Source of the DNA: Ophiocordyceps camponoti-saundersi (nom. inval.)
Taxonomy: Eukaryota; Ascomycota; Sordariomycetes; Hypocreales; Ophiocordycipitaceae
NCBI GenBank assembly: GCA_003339415.1
Contig: PDHQ01000144.1
Coordinates: 1-64,000 of the forward strand
Length of the DNA stretch: 64,000 nt
Direction of reading: 5' to 3'
The notes below the pieces were generated by a model. That model did not search any database and had not been told where the DNA came from. It saw nothing but the letters and a program-made list of their open reading frames with translations. The position numbers and the translations under genes were made by a program. Below, one piece after another: positions 1-12,357 of this stretch. The stretch's first letter is position 1; every line of letters begins with the position of its first letter.

Positions 1-3000
1 TATATATATATATATTAATATAGTTTAAAAACTTAGTTAACTAATAATATTATAAAGTAAAGAGTTATAATTAAAATAAAGTTAGATAATAATAAGAAGG
101 CGTATATTCTAATTATAATAGTAAAATAAAGGGCGAGGTAGTTTATCTTAAAAAAAGACTAAATATTAGTATAGATAGTTATTAAAGTTATTATAAGTTC
201 GAAAATATACTTAAATAAAGTTAAGAGGAGAATAGTATTACGTTAAGTAAATAAGTAATAGCTAGCTTAGGAAAGATAAATATTTTATAAACTATATACT
301 CTATTATACTTAAAGTATATACTAATATATAAAGTAAATTAGTAATATAAAAAACTTTATTATAAGTTTAAGATAAGTAATAGGAAGAGAGAGAAGTATA
401 TTATACTTAAAAAAGTCTTTACTACTTTTTTATATATACGCTTAGGGATATTAGTTTCTTCTAAAAGTAAGCGTATAAATAAATAAAAGATAAAAGGCAG
501 GTAATAGTTTAAAATAATAATAAAGTTAGCCCTATTTTAGGCGGCGTAATAAAGATAAAAGGTTTCTTACCTAATTATAAGGGATAGCTTAAATAGCCTT
601 AGTTATAGAAAACTATATAAATAGTAGCGGGGATATTAGAATATATAATATATTATAGTTACTATTAGCGTTTAATATATACTATTTATCGAAAGTATAA
701 GTTTCCTATAAAATAATTTTTTTTTTTATTTTTTTTTAAAAAAAAATAAAAAATATTAGCTTACGAAAAGGGAAGATATACTTAATTATTATAAAAATAA
801 AAAGGGCGCGGGTTAATATTAAAAGAACGTAAAAAGATATATAAGCTTTCCTTACTACCTATAGCTATTTTATAGCTTTTATTAATTAATATTATATTAT
901 ATTATTAAGAAAGATACTATTATAGTATATTAGCTTTATTTAGTTTACTAGCGAGAAGAGCTTATATAGCGCGTGCTAAGTTTTCGCATTTTAATAATAC
1001 GCTTTTAAAAGGCTACGAGGAGTTAGTTATAGTAACCTTAGATAGTAAACTATTATCCTCCGCGGCTTATATAAACGCTAGTAAAAGCGGTATTACTAAT
1101 AGTTACTTTATCTTAAATATACTAAAATATATGCCTAAGAAGTAATAGTATATAAAAAGCTTATTATAAGGCTATAAAGCGTAGCTAGTAGCTTTAAGGG
1201 GACTATTTTTATAATCTATCGTTATATAATAGTAAGGTAAGGTAATATCTAAAATCTTATTATTAGCTAATTTATACTATATATCTTTATCTAACTTAAA
1301 CGCTAAGAAGTTAAGCTTATTTAAAAAGATAATATATATTTTATTATTATCTACGTTAACGCCGTTTAGTAAGTAAAAACGCTAGCTAGGGCGGGGAGGT
1401 AAGTAAGGTAGCGGTATAATTTTTAAGGTATATAAGTTTTTAATAAATAGTAAGGCGGTATTAAGGACGTTACTAAGATACTCTACTAAACTTAAAAATA
1501 TAAAATATACCTTAAAGCTATTAGATTTTTATATATTATATTTAATAAAAAATCGAACCGTATAGCTATATCTTATATTATTAACTAATCTAAGTAGCTA
1601 TAAGTACTAAAATTCTAGTAATATAAATAGTAATATATTATAAGGAAATAAAGGCTTTTTATTATAAGTATACGGTATTTATTAGTTTTATCTTATAATA
1701 TTATTTATAAATAGCTAAGCTATATTATATATAAGTTATTAATTATAACGAAAAGTATCTAGCTTAGCGTTAACTATAATATAAGCGTTTAAGGTAATAA
1801 TATAAGTAAGACCTTTATTAGCCGTAACGTTAGTAAGGTTTATCTTAAAAGCGGTATTAAAAACTTATAAACGATAATTATATAAAAGTAAGGCGTTAAA
1901 ACTATGCTAATTTAAAAAAGCAAGGCTTCGTTATTTAGCTTAAAGTAATATATAAGATATAAGACGCGTTAGGTAAGGAATAAAATAATACTAATATATT
2001 ACGTTACTAGTATCGGTTAAGTTTATAAGTTAAGGAGGTAAGGGGCGTGAAAAGGTACCGGTTTTATAAGGTAGGATTATAATAGGGAGAATATTACTTT
2101 ATATAATAGTAAGTAAAGGGGATTAATAATAAGGATAAATTTAAAAATAAGGAAAAGCTTATTATAGTTTATATAATTAAGATTAATATATATAAGGTTT
2201 ATAAGTTAGTTATTATATAATTTTTTTTTCCCTTATATTACTTATTATATATATAAAAGTATATCCCGCTATTAGCTAAAATACTTATAATAAACGGAAG
2301 AGTTTTCGCTATTTATATCTATATAGATATTATTTTTATAAGATAAAGCGATATCTAGTAATTTAGATAAGTTAGTTTCGGTGATATTAAAATTAGTAAG
2401 CTATATATATAAAAAATACGCGGTAAATAAGGTTTCTAATAATAGAAGTATATATACTATTTATATAATATAAAAAGCGCGTATACGATAAGATATCTAA
2501 GAGGGGTATATTTCTAATACTTAAAGTATTTAATAGCGAGTTTATAAGCGGCTACGCGCGAGGTTACTAATAAGGCGGTTTTCCCTTTATAATACTATAA
2601 TAGGGAACTATTCGGTAACCCGAATATAACGGATATAAAGAGACTCGCTATATTTAGTAAGCTACTAAAGGAGGCGGAAGGAATATAAAGGAAAGCCTTA
2701 GCTTAAGTAAAAATTATATAATTAAAGGTTAGTTTAGTAAATAAGGGGCTAGTAAGGTAAATACTATTAATAATATATAGCGAGTACTAATTCTACTTAA
2801 GGTTAGTATATAAGAGACTAATATTATATATTAAGGGATATAACTATATAATATAAGTTTTATAATATAATTTATACCTTTTATATATATATATCTTTTA
2901 CTAATAATAAGTAGCTGCTTATATTATACTAAGTTTTACTTTATATATAGTAAGGCGTTTTTAGATAGTTAGTAGTAATATAAATATAAGTATTTTTCGA

Positions 3001-3840
3001 ATATCGAGATATAGTAGCTACGGGTGCCGGCGAAATATAGCGTTATAGGGGATATACGGAGGCGACTAGCGGTAACGCTAAACGTGGCGAGAGGGGGAGA
3101 GGGAGAAAACGATAAGACGTAGAGTATAAGGGCGGTAGCGGCGGTAGCGGCGGAGGGGTTAAGCGAGGAAAAAGAGAGGGATATAGCGAGGAGGAGAAAG
3201 GGGACTTTATAATAATATAAGGCACTATAATTATAGTAAGGCGAAATAGGTTATTAGAAGGAAATAGTAAGTAGCGGGCATATAAAATAAGATAGAATAA
3301 CTAATATAAATAGCTAGCCGGAAAATATTAGGACTTTAATATCGTAAATAGTAGCTAGTAAGAGAAATAATAAGATATTTATAAGTTCTTAGAGGAAGAG
3401 CTAATTAATTATAAGTTTATATTATTAATATCTAGAAAGGATAAATACTAGCTTATAAATATAATAATTAGGTAAAGGTACGCTTTATTAGAATAGTATA
3501 GATAAAGGGTAAAGTAAAGTATATTTTTTATAAAAAACTACTTAAGGCGTTTAGCTTTAAGTATAAGGGATATAACCTAATAGCGTACGTAATATATAAA
3601 AAGGTTATATATTTAGTAATATAGAAGTAAGCGGCGGTAAGAAATTAAGATAATAATAATAATTTTACTAATCTAAAAGAGAGGCCTAAGTTTTAGTAGT
3701 TATTTTTTTTTAACTTAAGAGATAAAAAAATATATTTTAAGAAATATATATAAGAATATATATTATTTATAGTTAATATTTTAAGAGATAAAAAGATAAG
3801 GGATAAGAGGGATAAGTTTAGAAGAGGAAGCTATAAAAGG
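1..3840. other. Gene-free RIPed sequence
   Basis: Nothing recognisable beyond AT-rich decayed DNA, opening with a short TA run (1-15). A purine-rich patch at about 3040-3220 (GGCGGTAGCGGCGGTAGC and GAGGAGGAGAAAGGGG) stands out; its G-runs lack CpA on either strand and so escaped mutation. A 60-codon minus-strand frame over this patch is low-complexity Pro/Leu/Ser and is not called as a gene. Confidence 0.7.
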
Positions 3841-4464
3841 ATTTTAATAGCGGTAATAAATAAGCTAAAGGAAAATAAATAAAAAGCTAGTATAAAAAGT
3901 AAATAGGAGCTTATTTAAGGTTTAGTTAAATAGTCCCTAAATACTTTTCCTCTCCTAAAAGCTTCTAAGTATTAGAATAATAAATAGCTTTTAAGATAAA
4001 GGAGCGGTTATAACTTAGTATATAATATAATTTAGTTTCCTTATAAAGAGGAAGGAATTAAGCTAGAATTAGCTCTTAACCTTATCTTCTTAGCTATCTA
4101 AAAGTTATATATTATAAGTTAAGTCTTAAAAGGGACTTATAGTAAAAATAATATTAAAGGAAATTATAATTTTATCTTATATTTTATAATTTTATATAAT
4201 AAATTAGGGATTTAAAAATCTATTTTAAAGCTTTTAGTATTTAATTAAATAATTCTCTACCCTTCTTTTCTTTTTCCTCCTATTTTTATATAGAAAATTA
4301 ACCTTAAATAACCTTACTTATAAAGAATTATTATCTAGCTATATACTTAAAATAAAGCCCCCTTACCTTTTTATAATAGCTAGTAATTATAGTAACTTAG
4401 GAAAATATATCTTATATATATTTACTATACTTATTTAAAATATCTTTCTCTCCCTACTAAAGTA
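3841..4464. mobile_element. Family A repeat, copy 1 (full length, ~620 bp)
   Basis: Aligns end to end with the copies at 38343 and 57358. The left end reads ATTTTAATAGCGGTAATAA and the right end CCCTACTAAAGTA, which are decayed forms of a terminal inverted repeat with consensus near TACTTTAGCGG. Shared internal landmarks are a TTTAATTAAATAGT-like segment near both the left third and the middle, the block AGAGGAAGGAATTAAG, and TATATAGAAAA near the right third. No reading frame is apparent. Size, inverted ends and lack of coding suggest a non-autonomous DNA transposon; no target-site duplication is clear. Confidence 0.75.
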
Positions 4465-6373
4465 AGCGGTATATTTAAGCTTAAGGGAAAGTAAAATACT
4501 TAAGTTATATTATAAAGTAAAATATAAGCTAAGCTCCTATAAATATAAGAGATTTAAAGTAAGCGTTAAGAGAGGCTTTTTCGTAAATTCTAAAATAGTT
4601 TTATATTTAATATAATTATAATATTAGTATAAGTACTAAATTTTATAAATATATTTTAAACCTCCCTAGTCTCTAAGTTATAGTAAATAAGGCTAATATT
4701 AAAGCTAGCTATAAATTCTTATTAGTAGGGAGTAGATTAAAGGGAGTTAATATTATCGGAGGGATTTATTATAGTTTAAAGAGTAGAAGGCGGAAAGTAG
4801 TTTAGAGAGTAAGGGAGGCGATTATAGTAAGTAGCTTAGATAGCGTCTTAAGTATCTTAAAACTTTATTTTATTATATCTAGTTAGTTTTAACTATAGAT
4901 TTTCTTTTTTTTTAAAGTAAGGTTAATATTTTATATAATTTATATAATAAGTAAGTATTATAACTTAAAAGCTAGTTACTATAATAGCTTTTTTTATAAT
5001 AGTAAGCTAAGTAAAAATATACTATATAGTAAGGTAAGATATATTAAAAGTTAAGTTAACGAACTTATTAGCTTATTATAAAAAGTAAGTAAAGTAAGCT
5101 TAATTATTACGAATCTTTATAAAATATATCTCCTATTATTTTTTAAGTTAATAAAGAAAAAAGATAATAGTTATAAAAAGTTTAGGAATAAATTACTTAG
5201 AAGATATAGTAAAAGTAAGGATAGCAGTAATATATATTAATATATACTAAGTAAAAGAGTAGGGTAAAGTATTAGCTTAAGCTTAGATAGAGATATATAA
5301 AAAAGTAAGGGGTAGTAAGGAAGGAGGGGGTTTTATATCTAAAGAAATAGGGAGGTAAATATATTATATTTTACTTAAATATATAAATAGAAAGATAGTA
5401 AAGTAAATTAGAGGCGTGGTAATAAAAACGGTAAAGAAATACTAATAAAAAAAAGAGAGAAAAAGGGCGTTTATTTCTATTTCTTTAAGGGAGGTAAGGT
5501 TATTATATAGCTATAAATCGCTAAGGGAATTAGGAAAATAATAATATTAGTATCGATTATAAACGTTTAAAGCGTTTATATATTACGGTAAAATATAATA
5601 AGATTCGATAAGATACGATAAGATAAGGAAAGCTAAAAACTTAAGAAGGGAGAAAAAGCGTAATAAAGCTTATATATAGTAAAATTAAGTAATAAATAAT
5701 AAAATAGTTTATTATAAATTTATAATAGCTACGCTTAATAATATAAGGTAGCTAGTTAAGAGGCATAACGCCTTATAATAAAAGTATAAATAGAGGGAGA
5801 AATTATATAACCCTAGCCCCTATCCCTAATCTTTTCTAAATAAATAGTTATACTTAAGTAAAATTAAGCACGGCGATTTTACTCCTTTAAAGCACTTATT
5901 TTCCCTTACTATACCGCTACTAAATAGTAAGGAGGAGAAGGAGGGTAAATATATAAACTAAAAAAAGGGATATAAAAGGGGTAAACTACTATAGTTTAAT
6001 AACTAAACTTAAAAGTAAGTAGTTAGCTAAAAGGAATATTAGGGGGTAATATAAGATAGGGACTAAGGGTATTAACTAGCTTCTAAAGATAAGTTAATAT
6101 ATTATAGCTATAAGATTATAAGAGGCTTTATATATAAGTAATTAGCCCTCGCTATTATTAATAAGGTTTTACTAGCCCTCTTTATAAGGCCGTTCTCTTA
6201 TAAATTATATAAGGGCGAATAAGGTAAAATAAAGCTATCTTCTTATTTAAGGCCTTAATCGCCTTACTTTTAAACTTATAGGTATTATCGAAAGCTATTA
6301 TAGCTATAGGAATTCCTTATAAAAAGATATTAAGCTACCTTTTCTATTAACGAAGAAGCTAAAAAAACACTTA
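4465..6373. other. Gene-free RIPed sequence
   Basis: AT-rich decayed DNA between two family A copies. I see purine-rich stretches (for example around 5270-5350 and 5900-5960) but no repeat boundaries, RNA genes or readable frames. Confidence 0.6.
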
Positions 6374-6672
6374 CTAACTTTATATTTTAAACTTTATACT
6401 TTTAAACTATAAATTACTAATTCGAATACTTATTTCGGAGTTTTTAATATTTAATTAAATAGTTTTCGTCTTCTTTATTTTTTCCCCTCCTATCTCTATA
6501 TAAAAAACTAACTCCTTATTATTTTCCTAATAAAGAATTACTATCTAGCTCTTCCCTCTAAAGCTAGAGATCCCCCCCTATATTAGTTAAAAACTATAGT
6601 TACCTAAGAAGTTACGCTCCTTAGGTATTTACTATGCTTGCTTAAGGTGTCTTTCTTCCCCTAGTAAAGTGC
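6374..6672. mobile_element. Family A repeat, copy 2 (left half missing)
   Basis: Only the right half of the element is recognisable. It begins near the segment TTATACTTTTAAACTATAAA and runs through TTTAATTAAATAG, ACTATCTAGC and the right end CCCCTAGTAAAGTGC. This end preserves TGC, and the last third retains more TpG than other copies (CTATGCTTGC, GGTGTC), so it is either younger or less mutated. The left terminus is absent or too decayed to find. Confidence 0.7.
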
Positions 6673-8005
6673 CCTTTTTTTACTTAGGAAAGTAAGTAGT
6701 TATAATAAAAATCTAATACTATCCGCTAAATTAGGACTAACTATCTTGCTTAAAAGATATAAAAATCTTAATATAATTAGCTACTATATTAAGGGCTATT
6801 CTTATAATTAACGCGGGTATAATTAGAGATATTATTAAGATTAAAAGAGTAGTATATTAGCCGTTATCTATCCCTTATTTACGCTTATATTTATTATTCT
6901 TATAATAAACGCGGTTACGATAGTTAAGAATTAAGCTAATAGTAATCGAAAATATCCGCGTCCTTAATAAAAGAAAATAAAGGTAAGATAATAAAAGTAT
7001 TAGCGATAAGTATTAAACTAAAACTCCGACCCCGATAGTATTATCGATTATAAAGGAAGTAATAAGAAAATAAGAAAAAATATATATATTTTCGAAAGCT
7101 AATAAGCGAGGGGTTATATTTATCTAATAATATAATTAAATATAATCCGTAATTAGGTAATTAAAAGAGCGTTACTTTAAAACTTTATATTAATAATTAG
7201 GGTAATATTAATTTATCTTATAAAGCTATTAATTAGTATATTTTACTACTTATATATATTTTACTAGGAAGCTATAAGGGGCTATAAGACTAGTAGTTAT
7301 TATTACCTTTATATAAGTGCTAGTTAAATATATATTTATATTTTAATAAAGATTTTTTTTTATAATATTATTATAAATATAAATTATATAATAATAATAG
7401 AATTTATAAAGCATACTATAGTTACTTATATAAGTAATTTAACGCTTAGATATAATATTATAATATATACTATTCTCGTAATTTAAATACTAACCTTATA
7501 AACTATATTAGTTTTATAGAAATATAAAGCGCTAATTAGCTAAGCTAGCTAATATTTTACTTATCTAATTAGCGGGTTTTTTTTTTTAGATTTACTTAAT
7601 TATTACTTTTAGCGATAAATATATTTAATTATACTCGCCCTTACCTAGCTACTTATACCCTTTACCCCTTATACTTTTTATACTATTATACTTTTTACCT
7701 TTTAAGCCTCTATACCGCTACTTATATCTAAGTATACGCTTTTATTTTTTAGCTAGTTTATAAAGTAGTTAAGTACTATTTATAGCTTTATTATTAGAGG
7801 TACTATTCTTAGCCTTTTATACTATATTTTTTATTACTTTTCTAAAGAAGCTAAGCGTTAACTAAGCTTTTAAAGTACTTTTTATAAGATATTATATATA
7901 GGTTTATAGTTTAGCCTTTAATTTATTATTAGCTACTAGAAACTTTAATTAATATAGCTATAAGCTAGCTATAGGTATTAGATATTCGGTAGCTATTTAT
8001 TTAGT
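6673..8005. other. Gene-free RIPed sequence
   Basis: AT-rich decayed sequence between family A copy 2 and the short-repeat mosaic. Nothing specific recognised. Confidence 0.6.
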
Positions 8006-8147
8006 AATTTACTACGCTAATAATCCTTAGCTATTACTAGTAATAGCTATGTTTTTTAGCATATTATATATTTAATAGCTTTTTACTTATCTATCTTAAT
8101 AGTAATAAATATACCGTTTATAATAATAATATTAAAAGTAATAATAT

Positions 8148-8392
8148 TAAAAGGGTTTAAATTCCTTATAACTAAAGGGGTTTAAATACCTTATTACCGA
8201 AGGAGTTTAAATTCCCTATAAAGTTAGCTATAGCTACTAAGTTAGTATTTATAATAATAGCTAAGAGCGATAGCTATAATAAGGTTATAGAAACTAATAT
8301 ATTATAATAAGAGGCTACGATACTAAAAGCTATAATATTAAAAGTAATAATATTAGAGGCTATAATACCGAAAGGGTTTAAATCCCTTAAGG
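8148..8392. repeat. Scattered GGGTTTAAATCCC-type short repeats
   Basis: Near-palindromic units around GGGTTTAAATTCC recur at about 8152, 8178, 8208 and 8367, alternating with TAATAATATTAAAAG units. They look like decayed tandem units rather than binding sites. Confidence 0.5.
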
Positions 8393-8740
8393 GCGTAAGC
8401 TAATAAAAACTCCCTATTTTTAACGCTACCTAAGTAAGTAATCTACTACGCGGATAATCCCTTAGTTTAGGTTTAATCTTTAATATAATAATATTAAGTA
8501 AGAACTTAGCTTATATTATCTTAGCCGCTACCTCGAAAAATATAATATTAAGCGCGGTAGCGCTAGCTTTAGGAATAAAAAAAGCGTATATAATATACGC
8601 TATTATTTAAGATAGTAATCTAAGCTTAGTAAGTAATAAGGTATTTCCTTAATCTTATTAATCTTATATATAGTTTTAAACTCTTAAATAGCGGTAGCCT
8701 TACGCTTTTTATAAGGGAAGAATAAATCTTTATCTATTAT

Positions 8741-9053
8741 ATTAGTCTTTATTTATTATATTAAATTTAACTATATCCCGGTCTTTATATAGCTATATAG
8801 TATAATTATTTATTATTCTTAAAAACTAGATATATAATAAGCACTATATAAGTACCCTCGCTTCTTAGAAGTTTACTATGCTAATAATCCCTAGCTATAG
8901 CTAATATAAGTCTTTATCTATTATATTAGATTTAACCACGTCCTAGTTCTTATATAGCTATACGGTATAACTATTCGTTATTCTTAGAAACTAGATATAT
9001 AATAAGCACTATAAAGGTACCCTTACTTTTTAAGAGTTTATTACGCTAATAAT
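8741..9053. repeat. 165-bp direct duplication (two units)
   Basis: Unit 1 (about 8741-8890) and unit 2 (about 8906-9053) align without gaps at an offset of 165 bp. Both contain GTCTTTAT.TATTATATTA, CTAGATATATAATAAGCACT and end on the 18-bp motif. Differences are mostly C/T and G/A, as expected for independent RIP of the two copies. Confidence 0.85.
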
Positions 9054-10208
9054 CTTAATAAAGTTTTCCTTAGCGTTTCCTCGCTAATATTATAGCCTCT
9101 ATTAGCTGCGATCTATCCTTAGATTTTTAAAGCTTTTACTTAGGAGTTTACTACGCTAATAATCCGTAACTTATAAATATTAGCGGAAGCTTTAGTAGCT
9201 AAAAAAAGAAGAGAAAAGTAAGCAAATAGTTTACTATACTAATAATCTAGTCTAAATAAGCTAACTACTACGCTAATAGTTTACTACGCTAATAATTTAA
9301 ATTTACTACGCTAATAATTTACTATATTAATAATCTATTACGCGGATAATTTACGTAGCTATTTACTATACTAATAATCCGCGTAGTAATCTATTACGCT
9401 AATAATCTAGTTTAGATAATTTAGAATTTTAAGATATAAGCGGATAGTTTACTATACTAATAATCTAAATCTACTACGCTAATAATTTACTACGTAGATA
9501 ATCCTAATCTACGTAAGTAATCTACTTACTTATACTTTACGTAATAAAGGTAAATAGTAAAAAGGCGGGCAATACGGTTTAATAACTTATCCTCTTTTCT
9601 CCGGTAGCGGTTATCTTCCTCGTTATATATTCTTTAAGTAGTAGCTTAGGCGGAGGTAAGGTTAAGAAAGGGCTATTACCTTAAATTTATCGAATTTTAT
9701 AATCTTCGCTATAATACCTTTTTAGTTAAGGTATTATTAAGCTTTTCGAATAATAGCTATACTATTACTAACTCTTATATTAAGTTTTAATATATAAGTA
9801 AAAAGGCTAACTAAAAGAGGGTACGTTTAGTTATATTTATTTTGCTAAAAGTCCCTATCTTCCTTAAGATTTTTAAACTTTAATAAGTTATCTTTTTAGG
9901 CGTTATACCTTAAAAGTTTCGAATTACGGTAAGATAGGGTTAGTTTACGATAGGGGTTTTTAGGGGCTTTAAGAGGGTAAGAATACTTTTCGCTTTTATA
10001 GTAAATAATAAGTTATAATAAGCTAAAAAAGGGGGGAAGAAAAGGGGGAGATAATACTTAGAAGGAGGAGGAGGGAGGAGGGTAAAAGGTAAAAATACTT
10101 TTTACTCCTAAGGTATAAGTAGTCTACTATGCTAATAATCCGCTATTAAGTAGTAATATCCCTTACGCTAATAGCTTATTAGTTTTAGGAATAGTTATCT
10201 TATTAGCT

Positions 10209-10250
<42 letters not shown>

Positions 10251-10275
10251 ACCCCCCCCCCCCCCCACCCCCCCC
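10209..10275. repeat. Poly-C tract at the left gap edge
   Basis: A run of 42 C is followed by A, 15 C, A and 8 C. Homopolymer C holds no CpA and cannot be mutated by RIP, which may explain its survival. The tract leads into a short sequence rich in CA and then the gap, so its length and its single A interruptions are unreliable. Confidence 0.9.
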
Positions 10276-10311
10276 ACATCCCCATATAAACAACAAAAAA
10301 ACAATCATAAA
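10276..10311. other. CA-containing island at the gap edge
   Basis: This 36-bp piece has several ACA/CAT trinucleotides (ACATCCCC, AAACAACAAAA, ACAATCATAAA). That is unlike all surrounding sequence, where CpA survives almost only as GCA. A read-end error after the homopolymer, or un-RIPed foreign sequence, are the two options; error is more likely. Confidence 0.6.
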
Positions 10312-10918
10312 NNNNNNNNNNNNNNNNNNNNNNNNNNNNNNNNNNNNNNNNNNNNNNNNNNNNNNNNNNNNNNNNNNNNNNNNNNNNNNNNNNNNNNNNN
10401 NNNNNNNNNNNNNNNNNNNNNNNNNNNNNNNNNNNNNNNNNNNNNNNNNNNNNNNNNNNNNNNNNNNNNNNNNNNNNNNNNNNNNNNNNNNNNNNNNNNN
10501 NNNNNNNNNNNNNNNNNNNNNNNNNNNNNNNNNNNNNNNNNNNNNNNNNNNNNNNNNNNNNNNNNNNNNNNNNNNNNNNNNNNNNNNNNNNNNNNNNNNN
10601 NNNNNNNNNNNNNNNNNNNNNNNNNNNNNNNNNNNNNNNNNNNNNNNNNNNNNNNNNNNNNNNNNNNNNNNNNNNNNNNNNNNNNNNNNNNNNNNNNNNN
10701 NNNNNNNNNNNNNNNNNNNNNNNNNNNNNNNNNNNNNNNNNNNNNNNNNNNNNNNNNNNNNNNNNNNNNNNNNNNNNNNNNNNNNNNNNNNNNNNNNNNN
10801 NNNNNNNNNNNNNNNNNNNNNNNNNNNNNNNNNNNNNNNNNNNNNNNNNNNNNNNNNNNNNNNNNNNNNNNNNNNNNNNNNNNNNNNNNNNNNNNNNNNN
10901 NNNNNNNNNNNNNNNNNN
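10312..10918. other. Assembly gap (607 N)
   Basis: Run of N flanked on both sides by poly-C. The true size and content are unknown; the homopolymer evidently broke the assembly. Confidence 0.98.
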
Positions 10919-10919
10919 A

Positions 10920-10941
10920 CCCCCCCCCCCCCCCCCCCCCC
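10920..10941. repeat. Poly-C tract at the right gap edge
   Basis: About 22 consecutive C directly after the gap. Together with the left tract it suggests the gap may be a single long C run, or a repeat of C-rich units, collapsed by the assembler. Confidence 0.85.
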
Positions 10942-11144
10942 GAGTCCGGATAGTTAATAATCTATTACGCTAATAATCTAGAACTTAAAAATATAGGCCC
11001 GCCTCGCTATTAAACTAGACGCTAAAAGCCTAATTAAGCTTAATATTACGCTACGCCCGGAACCCTTTTATAAGCGTCTTAATAGTTTACTATGCTAATA
11101 ATTTATAACCTATAAATATAGGTCCGCGTACCTTAACTTTTAGT

Positions 11145-11508
11145 AATAAGGATAATTTTTCGGATTTACTTAAGCTTCTTAGTAAAGGTTTCTATTATAT
11201 TAATTACTACGATAATAAGGGGGGGGGGAGGCGGATAGTTTACTACGCGGATAATCCTAGTTTACGTAAATAATCTTAATTTATATAAAGAATCTAAGTC
11301 CGCGTAAAGAATCTAAGTTTACGTAGATAATCTAAGTCCGCGTAAACTATTATAAGTAACCTTATTAAGGACTAGGCGAAACTTCTACTCCTCTTATAAT
11401 AAGAATAATTTTATAGATCTACTTAAGCTTTTTAGTAAAGGTTTTTATTATATTAATAGCTATAATAATAAAGGGGGGGGGGGGGGCGGATAGTCTACTA
11501 CGCTAATA
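11145..11508. repeat. 113-bp direct repeat, two units, each with a G-run
   Basis: Units at about 11145-11256 and 11398-11508 share GATTTACTTAAGCTTCTTAG-type sequence, AGTAAAGGTTT, TATTATATTAAT and a G-run (9 and 14 G) followed by GCGGATAGT and the 18-bp motif. They are separated by the 19-bp tandem units. Confidence 0.8.
11260..11351. repeat. 19-bp tandem repeat, ~5 units
   Basis: Units starting at 11260, 11279, 11298, 11317 and 11336 follow the pattern GTYYRCGTAAAGAATCTAA (for example GTCCGCGTAAAGAATCTAA at 11298). Spacing is exactly 19 bp. The ends resemble the 18-bp motif family (ATAATCTAA). Confidence 0.85.
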
Positions 11509-11781
11509 ATCTAAATTTACTACGCGGATAATCTATAACGTAGATAATTTAGGTCCGCGTAAATAATCCTAGGTACCTGCTTACCTAGGTACTAGTTAGA
11601 AAGGTATTTATATTATATAAGTAAGTAGCTAGTTAGAGTTTATAATTAATTTAAAAGTAATAAAAATAAGTAAATACTTAAGAATAGAAATAAAACGGAT
11701 TATAATCTTACTAATAGTACTAGGTAATTATAATTATAAATAGTAAATATAAGCTAATAATTATATTAAGTAGTTAGTTAA

Positions 11782-11885
11782 GATAGAGAGGTTAAAAAGG
11801 TAATAAAGATAGGAGAATTAAGGAGACGATAAAGATAGAGAGGTTAAAAAAGTAACGGAGATAGAGAGGTTAAGGAGGTAACGGA
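11782..11885. repeat. 26-bp tandem repeat, 4 units
   Basis: Four exact-length units begin with GATAGAGAGGTTAA or a variant (11782, 11808, 11834, 11860) and end in GGTAAYRAA/GGA. Purine-rich on this strand. Unrelated to the 19-bp units. Confidence 0.85.
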
Positions 11886-12357
11886 GATAGGTATTTAGGG
11901 GTAAGTTATCTAAGATAAAAAGTTAATAGCGTCTCTTACCTTACCCTAACCCTATACTATTAGTTAAGAGAGGTAAAAGTAAGTACTAACTAAGATAAGA
12001 GAAAGATATTATTATATTCTATATATAAGCTAAGTATTAATATAAAGACTTATTATATTAAGTAAGTACCTTAGGTATATTTTTATAGGAGAGGTAAGTA
12101 AATATATAGTATTATCTAGTAAGGTAGAGAGTAAAGAATATATAAGGGTAATTTATTTAGAAAATAGAAAGTAAGTTAATATTTATTAAGTAAGCTACGT
12201 TTTAAAAAAATTAATACTTATAAGGCCTGCCTAGCTTACCTATTTACTTAGGTACTACCTAAGTAAGTAAGTTAAGTAAAAAGTAGAAATTAAAATAATA
12301 AGGATATACTACTTAAAGAATAATAAAGATATAAACTTACTTACTTAATACTTATAG

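Larger units (their letters stand above)
8006..11570. repeat. Mosaic of ~18-bp motif TTTACTACGCTAATAATC
   Basis: About two dozen copies of YTACTAYGCTAATAATC occur, nearly all in one orientation, for example near 8010, 8442, 8871, 9036, 9146, 9229, 9264, 9279, 9301, 9318, 9334, 9361, 9391, 9446, 9469, 9487, 10122, 10951, 11087, 11238, 11491 and 11515. Variants replace GCTAA with GCGGA or GTAGA, and some units are followed directly by the next. I do not see this motif elsewhere in the window. It terminates both copies of the 165-bp repeat and both copies of the 113-bp repeat, so it behaves as a building block of a satellite-like locus. Function unknown. Confidence 0.75.

Noticed and set aside
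3043..3225. 60-codon minus-strand ATG frame rich in Pro, Leu and Ser
   Set aside because: It lies opposite a G-rich patch that cannot be mutated by RIP, so it stays open by composition. The product is low complexity, with no domain and no conserved neighbour.
8520..8580. AGCGCGGTAGCGCT palindrome as a regulatory site
   Set aside because: Isolated short palindrome with no gene nearby to regulate.
11576..12258. Possible LTR pair from similar TTACCTAGGTACTA / TTACTTAGGTACTA sequences
   Set aside because: Only about 20 bp are shared, there is no TG...CA boundary, primer-binding site or polyprotein, and such motifs are short and palindrome-like.
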